Positions 30,790 through 43,046 of a DNA stretch of 64,000 nucleotides are shown here, one piece after another. A program made the position numbers and the translations under genes. This stretch comes from Anaspis maculata. Lineage: Eukaryota > Arthropoda > Insecta > Coleoptera > Scraptiidae. The notes under the pieces are model-generated. The model had not been told where the DNA came from and ran no database searches. It was given only the letters and a program-made list of their open reading frames with translations. How positions within the stretch are numbered: position 1 is the first letter of the stretch; every line of letters starts with the position of its first letter. The stretch lies in contig OX421965.1 in the NCBI GenBank assembly GCA_949128115.1, forward strand, positions 34,343,681 through 34,407,680, read 5' to 3'.

Positions 30790-32640
30790 GGTTCATTTTA
30801 AGAAATGGAGCCCATCTGCCACCCCTGGCAGATCCTTGGTGGCCAAAAGTCCAAGAAGTTATCATTTTTGGAATCTTCGTTTTTTTTGCACTTTCTTCAT
30901 TGGACTATATATTTTCAAGGTGGAGGAACACAATACAATAAGTTCCCAGAAAGTGTAATGCACCAGTGGCGTACCAGACGGCTGCAAAGGAGCTGGGGTA
31001 CGATTTTTTACAAAGTTCTATATTAAACCGTGACTAACACCTTTTTTAACATGCTTGTCATCATTTCTAACCGAACTTTCACGTTCTGATTCTAAAAATA
31101 AGTGTGAAATGTCGATAGGACGTGTTTGACCCGTTTTTTTAGGAAAAAACTTGATTTTTTCACCCTCAAATTTGTTGTTATGTAATTCTAGTTCCATCGT
31201 GACCTAAAGTATTCGTAACTATGATTTTGACTTTTGCGGGGTCGCAGACGGCCCCGTGGCGTAGGCGGTCGAGTGGCTGCCTGCGACGCGGAAGTCCCGG
31301 GTTCGATTCCCGGTGTGAAGTCTGGGTGTTGTGTTGTCCGAAATTTGCACTTTTCTGAATTTGTTAACTTGATAAATAAACGGGTAAACTCCTATGGCGA
31401 GAAAAAGCCGATAAGGAGAAAAACATTAATTTTTTCATTTTCAACTATGATTTTGACCTAAACAGTTGGCTTGGGCTATCTCACACACAAATATCATTTG
31501 ATGAAGTTTCTCCCCGTTTTTATGAAGTCACAGAGAAATCTTGTTTCTTGAGATATCTCATGTCAACAGCTTGATGAGACAGAGCGTGCTATTCACAGGA
31601 AGAATTACGCTAGAGTTACAATGTACCTTTCATTTGGTAATTTATTCATTTTGATGCATGAGAATAGTTTTCCCTATTAAATAAAGCGAAGAGAACTAAA
31701 TTCGAAGCCATATTTTTGTCTTGACATCGTTTTTCTTCCGACAATGCGGAACAAATTTCGCGAAAAAACGCGAAGTTTCGACCTATGCATTAGTAGTTTC
31801 CATCATGGTTCAAAACACTCACGATCACAATAATTTTGAAATAGATTGCTCAACTGAACTGTTTCATAGAAGAATTTCATACATTAGAAGTTTCTATCGC
31901 TGCTACAGAGTCACACGGTAGTTTCGTTCCAAAACGTGCATCATGCAGGAATTTTATTTCAAAAATTTGCATTATCGGAAGAAAAATGCTGTCATGACTA
32001 AAATACGACTCTGATTTTAGTTTTCTTTGCTCTGTTTGATATGAGAAACTATTCCAGTGCATTAAAGTGAATAAAGTACCAAATCAAAGCTACATTTTAA
32101 CCCTAGCATATTTTTTCCTGTGAAATAGCACTTTTCATCAAATCAAGCTTTGACATGATAGGTATACATATTCCCAAGGAACAAGATCACTCCGTGACTT
32201 TATTGAAACGGAAAAAACTTCAGCAAATGATATTTGTATGTGAAATAACCCAGACCAACTGACCAAGTCAAAATCATAGTTATTATCATAGTCATACCTT
32301 GGACAATGATGGAACTAGAATCACAAAACATCGAATTTGAGGATTAAAAAAAACATGTTTTCGTCACATAAAACCGGTTAAATAAAACACGTCTCTATCA
32401 ACATTCCACATTAATTTTTGGAATCAAAATGTACGATTTGGTTACAAATGATACCAAACATGTCACAAAAGCTGTTAGTCACGGGTTATTATGTAAGACT
32501 TTGTGAACAATCGCACCTCGGCTACTTCCTCGACTAAGTACTTCGCAAACCGTCTGGTACGCAACTGATGGTGCATTACACTTCCTGCAAACTTATTGCA
32601 TATTGCATTGTGTTCCTTGACCTTGGAAGAATATACTTAA
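30790..32640. mobile_element. palindromic element, family P1 copy 2, carrying a SINE
   Basis: Aligns along its whole length with 16478-18353: both contain CAGAAAGTGTAAT, CAGTGGCGTACCAGACGGCT, CATTTCTTA/CATTTCTAA and the TTCATTTGGTA-like centre in the same order. The arms are mutually inverted, with the centre near 31830. A 211-bp SINE at 31232-31442 interrupts the left arm; copy 1 lacks it. Termini are less well preserved than in copy 1. No coding domain is seen. Confidence 0.8.
31232..31442 (+). mobile_element. tRNA-derived SINE-3 with 15-bp target duplication
   Basis: A 211-bp insertion. The head has TGGCGTAGGCGG (A-box, about 31257-31268) and GGGTTCGATTCC (B-box, about 31298-31309) in a tRNA-like region that looks like a degraded tRNA gene, followed by an unrelated AT-rich tail. 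It is flanked by exact 15-bp direct repeats AACTATGATTTTGAC (31217-31231 and 31443-31457). The matching position in palindrome copy 1 (about 17000-17015) carries the uninterrupted site. The open frame from 31234 is just the read-through of the SINE. Confidence 0.85.
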
Positions 32641-32898
32641 TGTGTGATTAGCCATCGCATTCTGGAGTGATTCTCTAATTTTCAGCTTTTCTCAATCCAT
32701 TCTAGGTTGGTTGGATTAAAATTAGGCGTTTCTATCCTGAGTTATATATTACCAGGCAGGCAACAGCAAGCTACCAATGTCACATCAAGGTGAAATATTC
32801 CACCCAATCCCGTTTTGAAGCCTACTTTGATGATCAGAAATGACATTGAAAAAGCCATTATTCGTCAAATAACCCAGGCGCCAGGGAAAACAATAAGG

Positions 32899-34418
32899 AA
32901 ATAATTGTTTCCTGGCTGGAAACTAGCTTAAAACGATCTGTGTAGCTTAAGTTTTGACATACTAGTTTCCCCCCTTTCGGAAATGTCAGCGTCATGTCGC
33001 CATCATCAACAAGAAGTGCACCAGCGTGATTCTTGCCGAATATCTTAATTTTGGGTCATCTGACAGCAAAAGATGTAAGGAGTCATTTTGAAGCCTATGA
33101 AATTCCCTACAGTTTGGTTTTTCAATCAATTCTCTGCGACCTATGGTCTTTGAGACAGAGCTTCTGGAAGCGAGAGTCATTGTCGTGAAAGCTTCATGGC
33201 GACTTGACTCAAAAAACTAAAATGTCGATGTGGCAAAAAAAAATTCAAAATGAGATTACTCGAGAATTCTTTATGCTATAGTTGCGGTGATGGTCCTTAA
33301 CTCTTCCACTTGAACCGTAGATTACGAATTTTGAAAAGTCAAAAACGTCACATTGTACATATACAGGGTGTACTACGGGAATCAAATCAGAACAGAAAAA
33401 TTTGACATATTTCTTCGATATAGCCTATGCGAAACTCTAAGCACTTATCACGAGTCCAATATCAATATGCATTGCTCTGTAAGCTTCACTTGATACACTT
33501 AAGAAGTGGTCAGCTCACAGCCTTCCTGTAAAATGTTTTGAAGGCCCTCTGAAATCATCAAAATTTACATTAGCAAGAAATGTATGTAACAGTATATTAT
33601 ATACCAAGGAACCAAAGTGAATTTTTGATCCCTTGGGTGAAGTTTGTTGCTCGAGGGCCCTTTGGGCCCAAATCCCTAAATCAAAAATTCACTTTGGTCC
33701 CTTGGTATATAATATACTGTTATATACATTCCTTGGTAATGAATTTTTAATATTTTGATGATTTCAGAGGGCCTTCAAAACATTTTACAGTAAAGCTGTG
33801 AGCTGACCACTTCTTTAGTGTATGAAGTGAAGCTTATAGAGCAAATCCATATTGATACTGGACTCGTGTTAGGTGCTTAGAGTGTCGCATATAGGCTGAA
33901 TCGAAGAAATATGTAAAATTTCTTTAATCTGATTTGATTCCCTCAGTACACCTGTATATGTACAATGTGACGTTTTTGACTTTTCTATATTCGTAATCAA
34001 CGGTTCAAGAGAAAGAGTTTAAGACCATCACCGCAACTACAGCATGAAGGATTCTCGAGAAATCTTATTTTGGAATTTTTTTGTCACATCGACATTTGAG
34101 TTTTTTGAGTCAAGTGGCCATGGAGCTTTTACGACAATGGCTCTCGCGTCCAGAAGCTCTATCTCAAAAACCATAGGTTGCAGAAAAGTCATTTGAAAAC
34201 TATTCCATAGGGAATTTCATTGGTTTCAAAATGACTCCTTACATCTTTTGCTGTCAGATGGCCTGAAATCAAGATATTCGGCAAAAACCACGCTGGTGCA
34301 CTTCTTGTTGATGATGGCGACATGACGCCGACATTTCCGAAAGGGGGGAAATCAGTTTGTCAAAACCTAAGTCACACAGATCGTTTTAAGCTAGTTTCCA
34401 GCCAGGAAACAATTATTT
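32899..34418. mobile_element. 1.52-kb palindromic (foldback) element, P2
   Basis: A nearly perfect inverted repeat. The arms of about 740 bp run from AAATAATTGTTTCCTGGCTG (32899) to the matching end at 34418, with a loop of about 40 bp near 33655 (GAGGGCCCTTTGGGCCC region). Inside both arms lies a TACAGGGTGTAC / GTACACCTGTA pair (33365 and 33955), so another TA-flanked element may sit at the centre. Arm divergence is low, which suggests youth or gene conversion. No coding domain. No target duplication was recognised. Confidence 0.85.
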
Positions 34419-34435
34419 GTACAACATGTTGTATG

Positions 34436-34505
34436 TACAACATTTTTGCCAAGTGGCATCCCGGCATCACGATTTGCAAGGTTGGAGCCATTAACGTCCG
34501 GACTA
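34436..34505. repeat. outer inverted arm, right
   Basis: Reverse complement of 30700-30780, beginning just after the right end of palindrome P2. See the left arm. Confidence 0.7.
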
Positions 34506-36400
34506 TCGGGGTCGTAGAAGATGATGAGGCCAATTTCAAATACCTCTGGAAACCACCCATATCACCCTGAATACCGCTAGGCCTGTAACAAGTTTTGAAT
34601 CATATCCATTGGCCTCCACACAAAGCTCTGTTCTTCATCTCGAAACTGTTCAGGTGTGACATTCGAATTGAGCGATGATTCATATAATTTGGAATTGTTT
34701 TAAGGAATGGGAGTCTGAGTAACTGACAAAAATTCTGAACTTTCAGATTTTTATAGAATTTGACCACAAAATTGTAGCAAAAAAGTACCATTGAATTGAA
34801 ACATAATGTTTGAGTCATTTCAGGATTTTTCCCAGTTATTTTGGATTATTATTCCTTGAAACAACCCCAAATGATCAATGACATTTTTTTAAATATTTTT
34901 CAATCGCTTCTGTGGTAACATTCTATATGAATCTAAATTTTCAGAATTTTTGTTGGTTATTTAGTTTTCATCCCCTAAGAAGAATCCGAATTCATCAGTG
35001 AGATTTTTTTCATGATTTTTCCTGTAATCACAACGTGAAAGTCGATAGCTTAACAGGGTTACCGGGTTTTGGCCGGAAATCGTCATTTTCATCCAACTGT
35101 GGGGCGCCGGCAGGAAAGAAAAACTGATTCTTCGAGTTCCACGCAAGTTTGAAGGCTCAATCTCAATGGAAACAGAAAACACTTAGGTTTATTCAACCTA
35201 AGTGTTATAACTGATCAAGTTGGAAGAGGAAGGAGAAGCAATAATCAATGGTGATTTGGTATAGGAAAGTTCTTGCACTCAAAACTTTGGGGTGCTCCTG
35301 CAGCCCCCTGAGGGATGATTTTTTTGGTGTTTCGGATGGATCGACTTCAAGAACCCTGAAAAGCCTCCAATCCTGCCGAAGCCAATTGCTTCTTTATCAA
35401 CTGCCGTATTCTCCCAATTATTATACTATACCGCGGTCTCTATAATGGTGAATTTCAGCAAAATATCTCCTACCATTTCCACTGTTTCCAGATTACGACT
35501 CAACAAAGTTTTATATTGAACACACATAACAGATCACAGAAATCGCGAAGGTAATAAATGGCCAAAAATTATCTTCTGTGAGTTCTGTGTATCATCAGTC
35601 ATGACTTGTCTTGAATTTCTCTATATCTGCCACTGGTCTTTGTAAGGTTACTTATGAATCACCCTGTGCACCACACTTTTCATCAGTATGCAATCTCAAC
35701 TAACTGGCTCCGGGCAGTTCTGACACTCGAATAATATGGCCGCGGAGAAAATCCTGAGAATTTACTATTCAAAACAACATGACGCCGCCTTATTATATTT
35801 GCAATTTCTCCAAAATGTGAAAAACATCTAACCGGTGAAACGCATCAGCAGGAGGGAATTTCAAAGAGTGCATTTTCCACCGCCGTAAATACCGCAATTA
35901 GTTCTTTCACTGCAACTGGAGCGTTTCCGAGCTCTGCCTGGAAAATATGAATTAAGAAATTTCTCAGGCGGCGCATCAGCGCTAGATACCGACTCACAGC
36001 CAGCGCAGACCTCCAACCATGACGAAACTGACAGATCTCAGGGTAACGCCTGAAAGGACTATCATCAATCCTTTGTTTTCGCAAGAATGGATCCGCGGTT
36101 AAGAGACTCCGAAAAAAAGTATTCTTCCGGGAGAACGTATAGGGGCGGTTGAGGTTATCCAGATAATTTTGTCCAGTCCGTGATTTATTACAAATTGTTG
36201 AAATGGGTTGGTGTTCGTATCAACACCAGCGCGGCCGCTGGATATTATTTATTTTTGTTTGCTCGTTGTTTGTACGGATGGTTTGTTTAACGACCGTGGG
36301 GGGGCGCGTATGAATATCAAAATGCTCTGGTACAACAATTCGCATTTATTTAAAACAATGATTTTAATTAGCGTTGTGAATAATTTGAGCTGAAAGCTTC
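34506..36400. other. no gene seen
   Basis: No supportable gene. The minus-strand open frame at 36084-35845 (79 codons) has balanced composition but no recognisable domain. No repeats were found. Confidence 0.35.
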
Positions 36401-36472
36401 GTCGGAGTGATGATGCCGGCGTGATTTTATTATCGCGTCGGAGTGATGATGCCGGCGTGATTTTATTATCGC
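36401..36472. repeat. two identical 36-bp direct repeats
   Basis: 36401-36436 and 36437-36472 are identical, each starting GTCGGAGTGATGATGCCGGC. The perfect identity indicates a very recent duplication or an assembly duplication. Confidence 0.9.
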
Positions 36473-38313
36473 GGAGGTTGGTAGGAGCGATAAAGTTGGG
36501 GAAACATTAATTCGGCCTTCCCATTGGCCGGTAAGCAGTAATTTCTAGTGTAAAGTACGTAAGGTCGAAGGTGAGCTTAAGAATGATCAATCCAATCCAC
36601 TTTCAATTAACTGGGATTACTTGTTATCCAATCAGTAGTGGGCAGAATAACGTTGGCTCCCTTGGCGATGCTAACTTCTCTCCTATCTACTTTGTCGGCG
36701 CGGCAGCAGTAGTGGAGTGAACTGGAGAAGGAGCAATGGGAAGAGGAACTCGCTGAAACGGAACGCCAAAAATGCCCTTTGTCTTTCGATCACGTTTACA
36801 TGATGAAGGCGAATATTCGCCATTCGACAGATATGGCAGCGGAAACAAATTGCGCGGAAAGTCTACAGAAAACGCAATTATAGCAAAGGAGCAATACCCA
36901 TTGAACATAACGGCGCTGGAAACTGGAGGAATCATTAAAGGGATCACTTCAGCAGAATATCAGTGTGCCATATTGGAAGAGAACATAAATCATCCGCTCG
37001 TTTTTTTCTCAACTTTGATCTCGTTCGAGTATCTAGTAAACATGCTTTTAGCAGCGAAAATCATTGCCAGACATTATCTCTCTGCGTGGTATAGATCACA
37101 CAACGTACCTACTTACATTATCAATTGACAGGGTGTTTATTTCATTGCTTCCGCGTTTCGCTTCGAGCCTCGATATAAACCACGAGTATACACCCACCGT
37201 TTGCTGTTCACCTACTAATTAAAGCAAGGCTAAACCCTGCGTAATGAGATTCCCGGAATTCATCGGATTATATTTTTTGAGGAGTATTGTTAGCGCGAAA
37301 CCGCAGGAGTAGCTATGGCTACCGCTCGCTCTGTATGTCGAGTATTGTCTTCACCCTGTATGTTATTTGCAGGACATTAATCATCTGCTCGGATATACAC
37401 ACATTACGATGACCAATAATGTCGTGTGCATATTTTCGCCGTGCGCCAAAGCCATAAATTTGCACGGACAGAGATCATAATTAAAACTGGCAATATTCAT
37501 AAAGTCCGCGCCGAGGCCATTTTAAAATCGTTTATCAAAATTCCATCGCATAAACGATATTAATTTGGTGTCAATTTCATGGTGATAACATAAATTACGC
37601 GGGCCAACGCCGCTGCTGATTTACGAAAGATAATGCGCATTTGTCACAGGATCATCATGCTATTGACGACAAACAATACTACCAACAACAGTACCAACTG
37701 TGTATATGTTTGTGGGGTTGGGATGAAACGGGACAAGTTCGTAAATACTACACCGAAGCGTCGGGACACGTAGTAGAGAGGCCACAGATCCCGAACGTTC
37801 TCATCATAGAGACACCTCGCCTCGTTTTGGGTCATGGGGTGTGGTGCATATGTAAATCAGGATTACCGGCGATTTAACATTTTACGGTTGTACCAGAAGC
37901 GCGCACGTATGGTTTATGGATTTCAACAGTAACCCTAGCTCTGGCCGATAACAGCGGAGAGGTCTATCCCTAGATTTAGTGCATTTTGTTTTATGACCTA
38001 GAGCAGCAACGTTTCGAGAATTTTCCCTATTCTGCCTTTTTTTGTAGCTGGCTAGGCATTTTGACAAAATTGACATCTGAAGAAGATATAGCTAGTCAAC
38101 TTGAGCAACGCTATTCCAGGCTTCGATTATCGAGTGATGGCGTCACTGGCCACACCTTCACCCCGCCAAATTTGAATCGAGCTGTCAATAATGATACATC
38201 ATGCCAACGTGGAATGAGCATGTTCATTTGTAGTTAACGACGCGACGGCTTCGAAATTCACCCACGTAAACCACTGTGTCTTGTTCATTCTCTGGTTCAT
38301 TTCTTTATTATGG
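36473..38313. other. no gene seen
   Basis: No supportable gene. The open frame at 36772-37128 (118 codons, plus) has mixed composition with no known domain. 37490-37620 is low in repeats, with CGTTTATC/GATAA and TAATT words, and has the texture of a regulatory region; this is an impression only. Confidence 0.35.
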
Positions 38314-38315
38314 CC

Positions 38316-38340
38316 TGACCTGACCTGACCTGACCTGACC
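38316..38340. repeat. TGACC pentamer repeat, 5 units
   Basis: Five TGACC units followed by TAACC. It resembles but does not match the insect telomere repeat TTAGG/CCTAA. Confidence 0.85.
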
Positions 38341-38871
38341 TAACCAACCAAGGTCTTTATAAGAGCTCCGGCCAGCCCTTGATGATTCCCACAAGAAAAC
38401 ATCAAATAATTTATGTTGCAAATCGATCCATTGTCACACGAGCATGCAAATGTCTACAGGTTTCTCGAGAATGCCAGTACAGAACAAAATGGGACGGGAA
38501 GCATCCGTGGTTAAGTTTAAGCTGGGAAAATACTTGATACTTGAGAAATTGACTATTCGGTCCAAAATTTCTGCGTAGCAACACTAACCTTGAGTCTTGA
38601 GTGAACTTTGATAAAGCAAATACGTAATAATAACAAACTTCGTTTTTAAAATGTTCGCTGGAGCCTACGTCTAGAGTATGAGTCACAAACCCATAGAAGG
38701 TGATTTTTCAAAAAGACCCACCCCAGATTTCTTGCTGCCAAAAATTTTTCTAGGAAAACGCCGAAACAGGTTGATTCTTATTTCGAGGAGGACATCTAGG
38801 ACACACATTTTCATCTTCAAACCCTTCGCCCCCACCCCACCCTACTTCAGAATTTCAAATATGACTACCTA

Positions 38872-39675
38872 CAGGGTGTCTCAGCTAAAACAATCCAGCG
38901 TGATTTTTTCAGAAAATATCAAGCCAACAAAAAAAAAATTCAATCCGGGGGAAGGCTGATCTTTTAGCTTTCTTTTGAGGGGAGCTGATGCTTGTAGGTG
39001 ATTTAGTTTCCAAAAAAATGCAATTTGAATCAGGCGAGTCACAAGAATTCGAAATATCATGACCAACAAAACAAAATATTTTACACGAAAAAAAAATCCT
39101 CTCTCACTCTGGGCTTTCCATTGATGTGTCGCCGATGTCTGTACCTGGCCCAATAAGCCAGAAATTCTGCCTCAAAATCCAGCAAACACAATAATCGGAA
39201 TCCGTGACGTCACCGATCACACACTTGTTGATTTCAACACCAGCCGTTACTAGGGCTTTTTCACTTAACATACCTGGATTCTCCATAGCAATGAATACTG
39301 GCTGATGTTAAAATCAACAAGTGTGTGATCGATGACGTCGTTATGAATTTCGAATCTTGTGTTTGCTGGACTTTGAGGCAGAATTTCTGGCTTATTGGAC
39401 CAGGTACAGACATCGGCGACACATCAATGGAAAGCCCAAAGAAAGAGGATTTTTTTTCATCTGAAGTATTTTGTTTTGTCGGTCATGAATGTTCGAATTC
39501 TGGTGACTCGACAGATTCAAATTGCATTTTCGTGGAAACTAGAGCACCTACATGCATCGGCGCCACCTCAAAAGAGAACTAAAAAATCAGGCTTGCCCCC
39601 AACTGAAATTTTTTTCTTGTTGCCTTGATATTTTCTAAGAAAACCTCTCTGGATTGTTTCAACTGGGACACCCTG
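38872..39675. mobile_element. 804-bp TA-flanked foldback, CAGGGTGTC ends
   Basis: Ends CAGGGTGTCTCAGCT and, inverted, AGTTGGGACACCCTG, with TA immediately outside both ends (38870-38871 and 39676-39677). The arms of about 390 bp share GCCGATGTCTGTACCTGG and CAACAAGTGTGTGATCG words with their inverse copies; the loop is near 39270. TA duplication and such ends fit non-autonomous Tc1/mariner-like elements, an inference from the flanks. Confidence 0.8.
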
Positions 39676-39692
39676 TATATCCCATACACTGT

Positions 39693-39874
39693 CTATTTCC
39701 AGTATAATGACTTTTTGAAGCAAAAATGGATTGACCAGCTGGAGCGCTGGGAGAATACGGCCGATGGCTGCTGATAGTTTCGCTCCAAAACTTCATAGGT
39801 GCCATCAGCCGTAGTCGAAACCTTCCAGCTTGTCACTTTATTTTTGCTTGAAAAACTCATTCTACTGGAAATAG
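39693..39874. mobile_element. short foldback element (MITE), copy 2
   Basis: Second copy of the element at 2375-2544. Ends CTATTTCCAGTATAATGA and TCATTCTACTGGAAATAG; the arms include CAGCTGGAGCGCTGGGAGAA, and the counterpart ATTTTTGC/TTGTCACTTTA. Just outside, CCCATACAC and GTGTATAGG also pair, so here the inverted repeat extends further than in copy 1. Confidence 0.75.
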
Positions 39875-40683
39875 CATGTGTATAGGATATATGTTGTTAT
39901 ACATCAAATTGAAGGTAATGAAACTCTCTTTCTGTCAAACATAGTTTATTTCAAGTCACCCCTCAACCCTTCTCAAAATTCTCTCAGTGTTATTTGGAAG
40001 AAAGCTTTTCCCCTAATTACTCTTGATTCATGCAAAGTAGATTTTCCAGCGGAAACAGGTCGATTTTCATTTCGAAAGAGGCATCTAAGACATGTATCGC
40101 CAAATTTCAACCCTTTCACCCCCACCCTATTTCACTCGAAAATTTCAAACAGCAACATCTACCTTGTGATACATTGGACTGAAAGTGATAACATTCTCTT
40201 CCCGTAAGAAATAATTTCAACTTGTCTAAACCTCCCCTTAACCCGCTTCAAGAATTCTCTTGAATGGGAGCCGAAGAAGTTAAAAATAAAAATTTGGTAT
40301 AGCATAATATGTCTCAGATGTCCCCTTCGAAATGAAAATCGACCTGTTTTTGCTGGGAGATCTATTGCTCAAAGATCGACAGTTGATAGAGGGAAAACTT
40401 CCATTCATTTAACAATTGAAAATTTTTAAGAAGAGTTGGGGTGGCTCGGAAGATTCCAAAATATGTTTGACAGAACAAAAATTTTATTACGTTTGAATTG
40501 ATGTATCACAGCATAGGTAGTCCTATTTGAATTTCTGAATTGGGGTGGGGTGGAGGCGAAGGAGTTGAAGATGAAAATTTGATAATGTGTGTCCTAGATG
40601 TCCCCCTAAACTGGACACACAACTGGAAAAAAGTTGGCAACAAGAAATTTAGGGTGAGTCCTTTTCAAAAAATCACCCTGTAT

Positions 40684-43046
40684 AATTGGTGGAGGAGAGA
40701 ACAGACACAAGAGCTCTGAACATTATACCAGCAACAGATACTTTGACGAGAAACCTCGAGGACTTTCTGGAGAAATGTAGGATTGTAGGTACAACATTTT
40801 GAAATGAAATCCGTTTGTAGGTATGGAAGCATTACATCGATCAGACCGAGACAGACAGTTCAGATCACTACCGATTAAAGTGAGGATAACCTACTGTTAG
40901 GGGCAGTTGAAATAGATACCTCATTGTTATTGACCATATACAGGAGATTTGCAAACTTTCGGTAAAAAATTGAATTTCAGAGAAATGGTTCAAAACTGTC
41001 AGAAAAATATTGAAAGTTTGTTTTTCAGGGTTTTCATTTCCAAAAAGCTCGCCAAAAAGATTAGTGGTCAAAGGGTGGTCCTTCGAACTTCGATTTTCGT
41101 TTCTTGACTGATATAACTCTTTCAAGTAGACTAAAAAGGAATTTTTTTGAACATTTGAATGTGTTTTTGAATTGAGTTCACAATACAGGAGGAGTCATAA
41201 CTAAAATCCTCCCAAATAATAGAAGGACTCGGAGGATCCCGACATTTTTCTGGAACCTTTGAAGCACTTCCCCAACTGCGGTTCAATTTTCCACCTCAAG
41301 TTTGCCAACACCCTGTAGTTGACGTCTCATCGTCTTAATTTATGAATAAGCATTATGAGCAAACACAAACTTGTAATGCTTGTTCGTACTAGTTTTAAGT
41401 TTAGGAAACTTTTGAAATGAAATGCAATTGCAGTGCTATAGGATATAATTTCAATATAGCAGTTAGTTCTCAAAACTTATTTGGGTCAATCTCGAATCAA
41501 ATGCATTCAAACAGGTGAACGCTTCACAGGTAAATGGAGGTGGTTTGATATGGCTTTCTGTTGTATCCAGGATCCAGGCTGTAATTACGAGTGAATATAA
41601 TTCGTGGTTTTCTTGGTAAAGCACAATGATCGGTCGATTTAACACAAATTAAACTTTCAAAATCAACAATATAGGTAGGTTTACCTAGAACTTCGCTTGC
41701 TTAATCGATAGTCGTAACTTAATAAGGCGCTTCCAACTCGTAGGAAGGTAGATTCATCTAGACCTATGAGTTTGTAAGTTATTCCATTTTTAGCAACCAA
41801 CGCATACACCCAACCATGGCTTACACGAAGCACCTCTCTCAAATTGAGTGTGTGAGTTTCGAGGTGAGCTTCTCAGAACATTCCTGACCTCGAAACCACC
41901 TATCATATGTACATCTACGTCGGAGGTATATTCTGCTAACCTGTTTGATAATAATTACTGTTCTTACCGGTTTTTTTTTTCAAACCAACTTATATGTCAC
42001 TATTTAGTCAGAGCACTGAATATTCTCGAGCTCTTCCTGCAGGAGAACAACAATGAAACAGGCGTTGTTACCAAACTCGATGCGATGCACGGAAACTAGA
42101 ATGGTTATTCTTGAAATTGTGAGAATTATTCCGTGGGAATTTCAGACAACCCGACATACTTCGCTGCATAAGTGCGAAATTTGCAGTTAGAAATTAACGA
42201 CTTCCTAACTTTTCAGACTTCGTTAATATTATGAATTATTACTACCTATAGTGATTGTGCGAATAGGCGGCATGACATTTCTGTGACGAACTTATTTCCA
42301 AGACGATAAAACATCGGTTGCAATAGAAATAAACGTTTCGCCAGTTAAAAAGCTGGTAAACAGATCTCCGATCATAAATTTTGTTTACTCCGCACTGCGG
42401 GCGCCGAAAGTCCAAATGCGTGAAAATTGAAAACGATGCATTTCTATTAGAACGACGTACATAAAGTGCTTCTTTATTATACCGCTAAGAGGTTTCATCA
42501 CATCGACGGATCGTCCAGAAAGCTCGAGATGAACTATAAAATTCATAATATCCCTCACACGAATGATTATAACATGATGGGTGGAGGGGCACTCCTGGAA
42601 TCCTTGTATTAGCTGTATAGTGTTATTATGGCTCCACCAGAGTTCGTCCGTCACATCAAATTTGACGTTCATGATTCACGATTTTCGACGAAAAATATAT
42701 CCTCCTCATATCCTCGTATATTCCTTATTTACCTAGTCGCGCATCCGTCTTCGGGGAGTTTCAGTGCACCGTGTCACAGCTACTTATACGGAAATGCACG
42801 TCATTTTTCTGGTAACAACCCGATTTTTCGTGGAAAACTGGGGATATTCTCCAGTTTTCTGCACCCATACAGTATTTTCGCTTCGCCCGAAGTTTTACAG
42901 AGGTGCACCTACTACAGGACTATGGAGGGATCTGGCCTGGAAGGTTAAATCTGTGTTCAGTTTTGAATTTTTGTTGGTGAAGGAAAGAAAACGGGAATCC
43001 GATGTGTAACTTTTTTTTTCACGATCACATCATTGAATAAGCGCTG
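40684..43046. other. no gene seen
   Basis: A 2.4-kb stretch with short open frames only and no recognised domain or repeat. Confidence 0.35.

Larger units (their letters stand above)
38697..40683. mobile_element. composite foldback cluster, family P3
   Basis: An outer palindrome: GGTGATTTTTCAAAAAGACC at 38699 pairs with the inverse at about 40657-40675, and both are followed inwards by TTTCTTG(C/T)TGCC. Within it a repeat unit recurs in the plus sense (39885-40160 and partly 40165-40260) and in the minus sense (40290-40530), sharing AACAGGTCGATTTTCATTTC, CCCTTTCACCCCCACCCTA and GATACATCAA(A)TT words. The left part is split by a TA-flanked foldback (38872-39675) and a MITE (39693-39874), so at least three insertion events are stacked here. 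No coding domain. Confidence 0.7.

Noticed and set aside
31236..31312. A functional tRNA gene
   Set aside because: A and B boxes are present but the cloverleaf is not intact and the unit has exact target duplications and an unrelated tail, which identifies a SINE.
36772..37128. 118-codon plus-strand frame as a host exon
   Set aside because: No domain, no splice-site support and no conserved motif; length is within chance for AT-balanced DNA.
38316..38344. Internal telomeric repeat
   Set aside because: The unit is TGACC, not the insect TTAGG; only the last unit (TAACC) approaches it.
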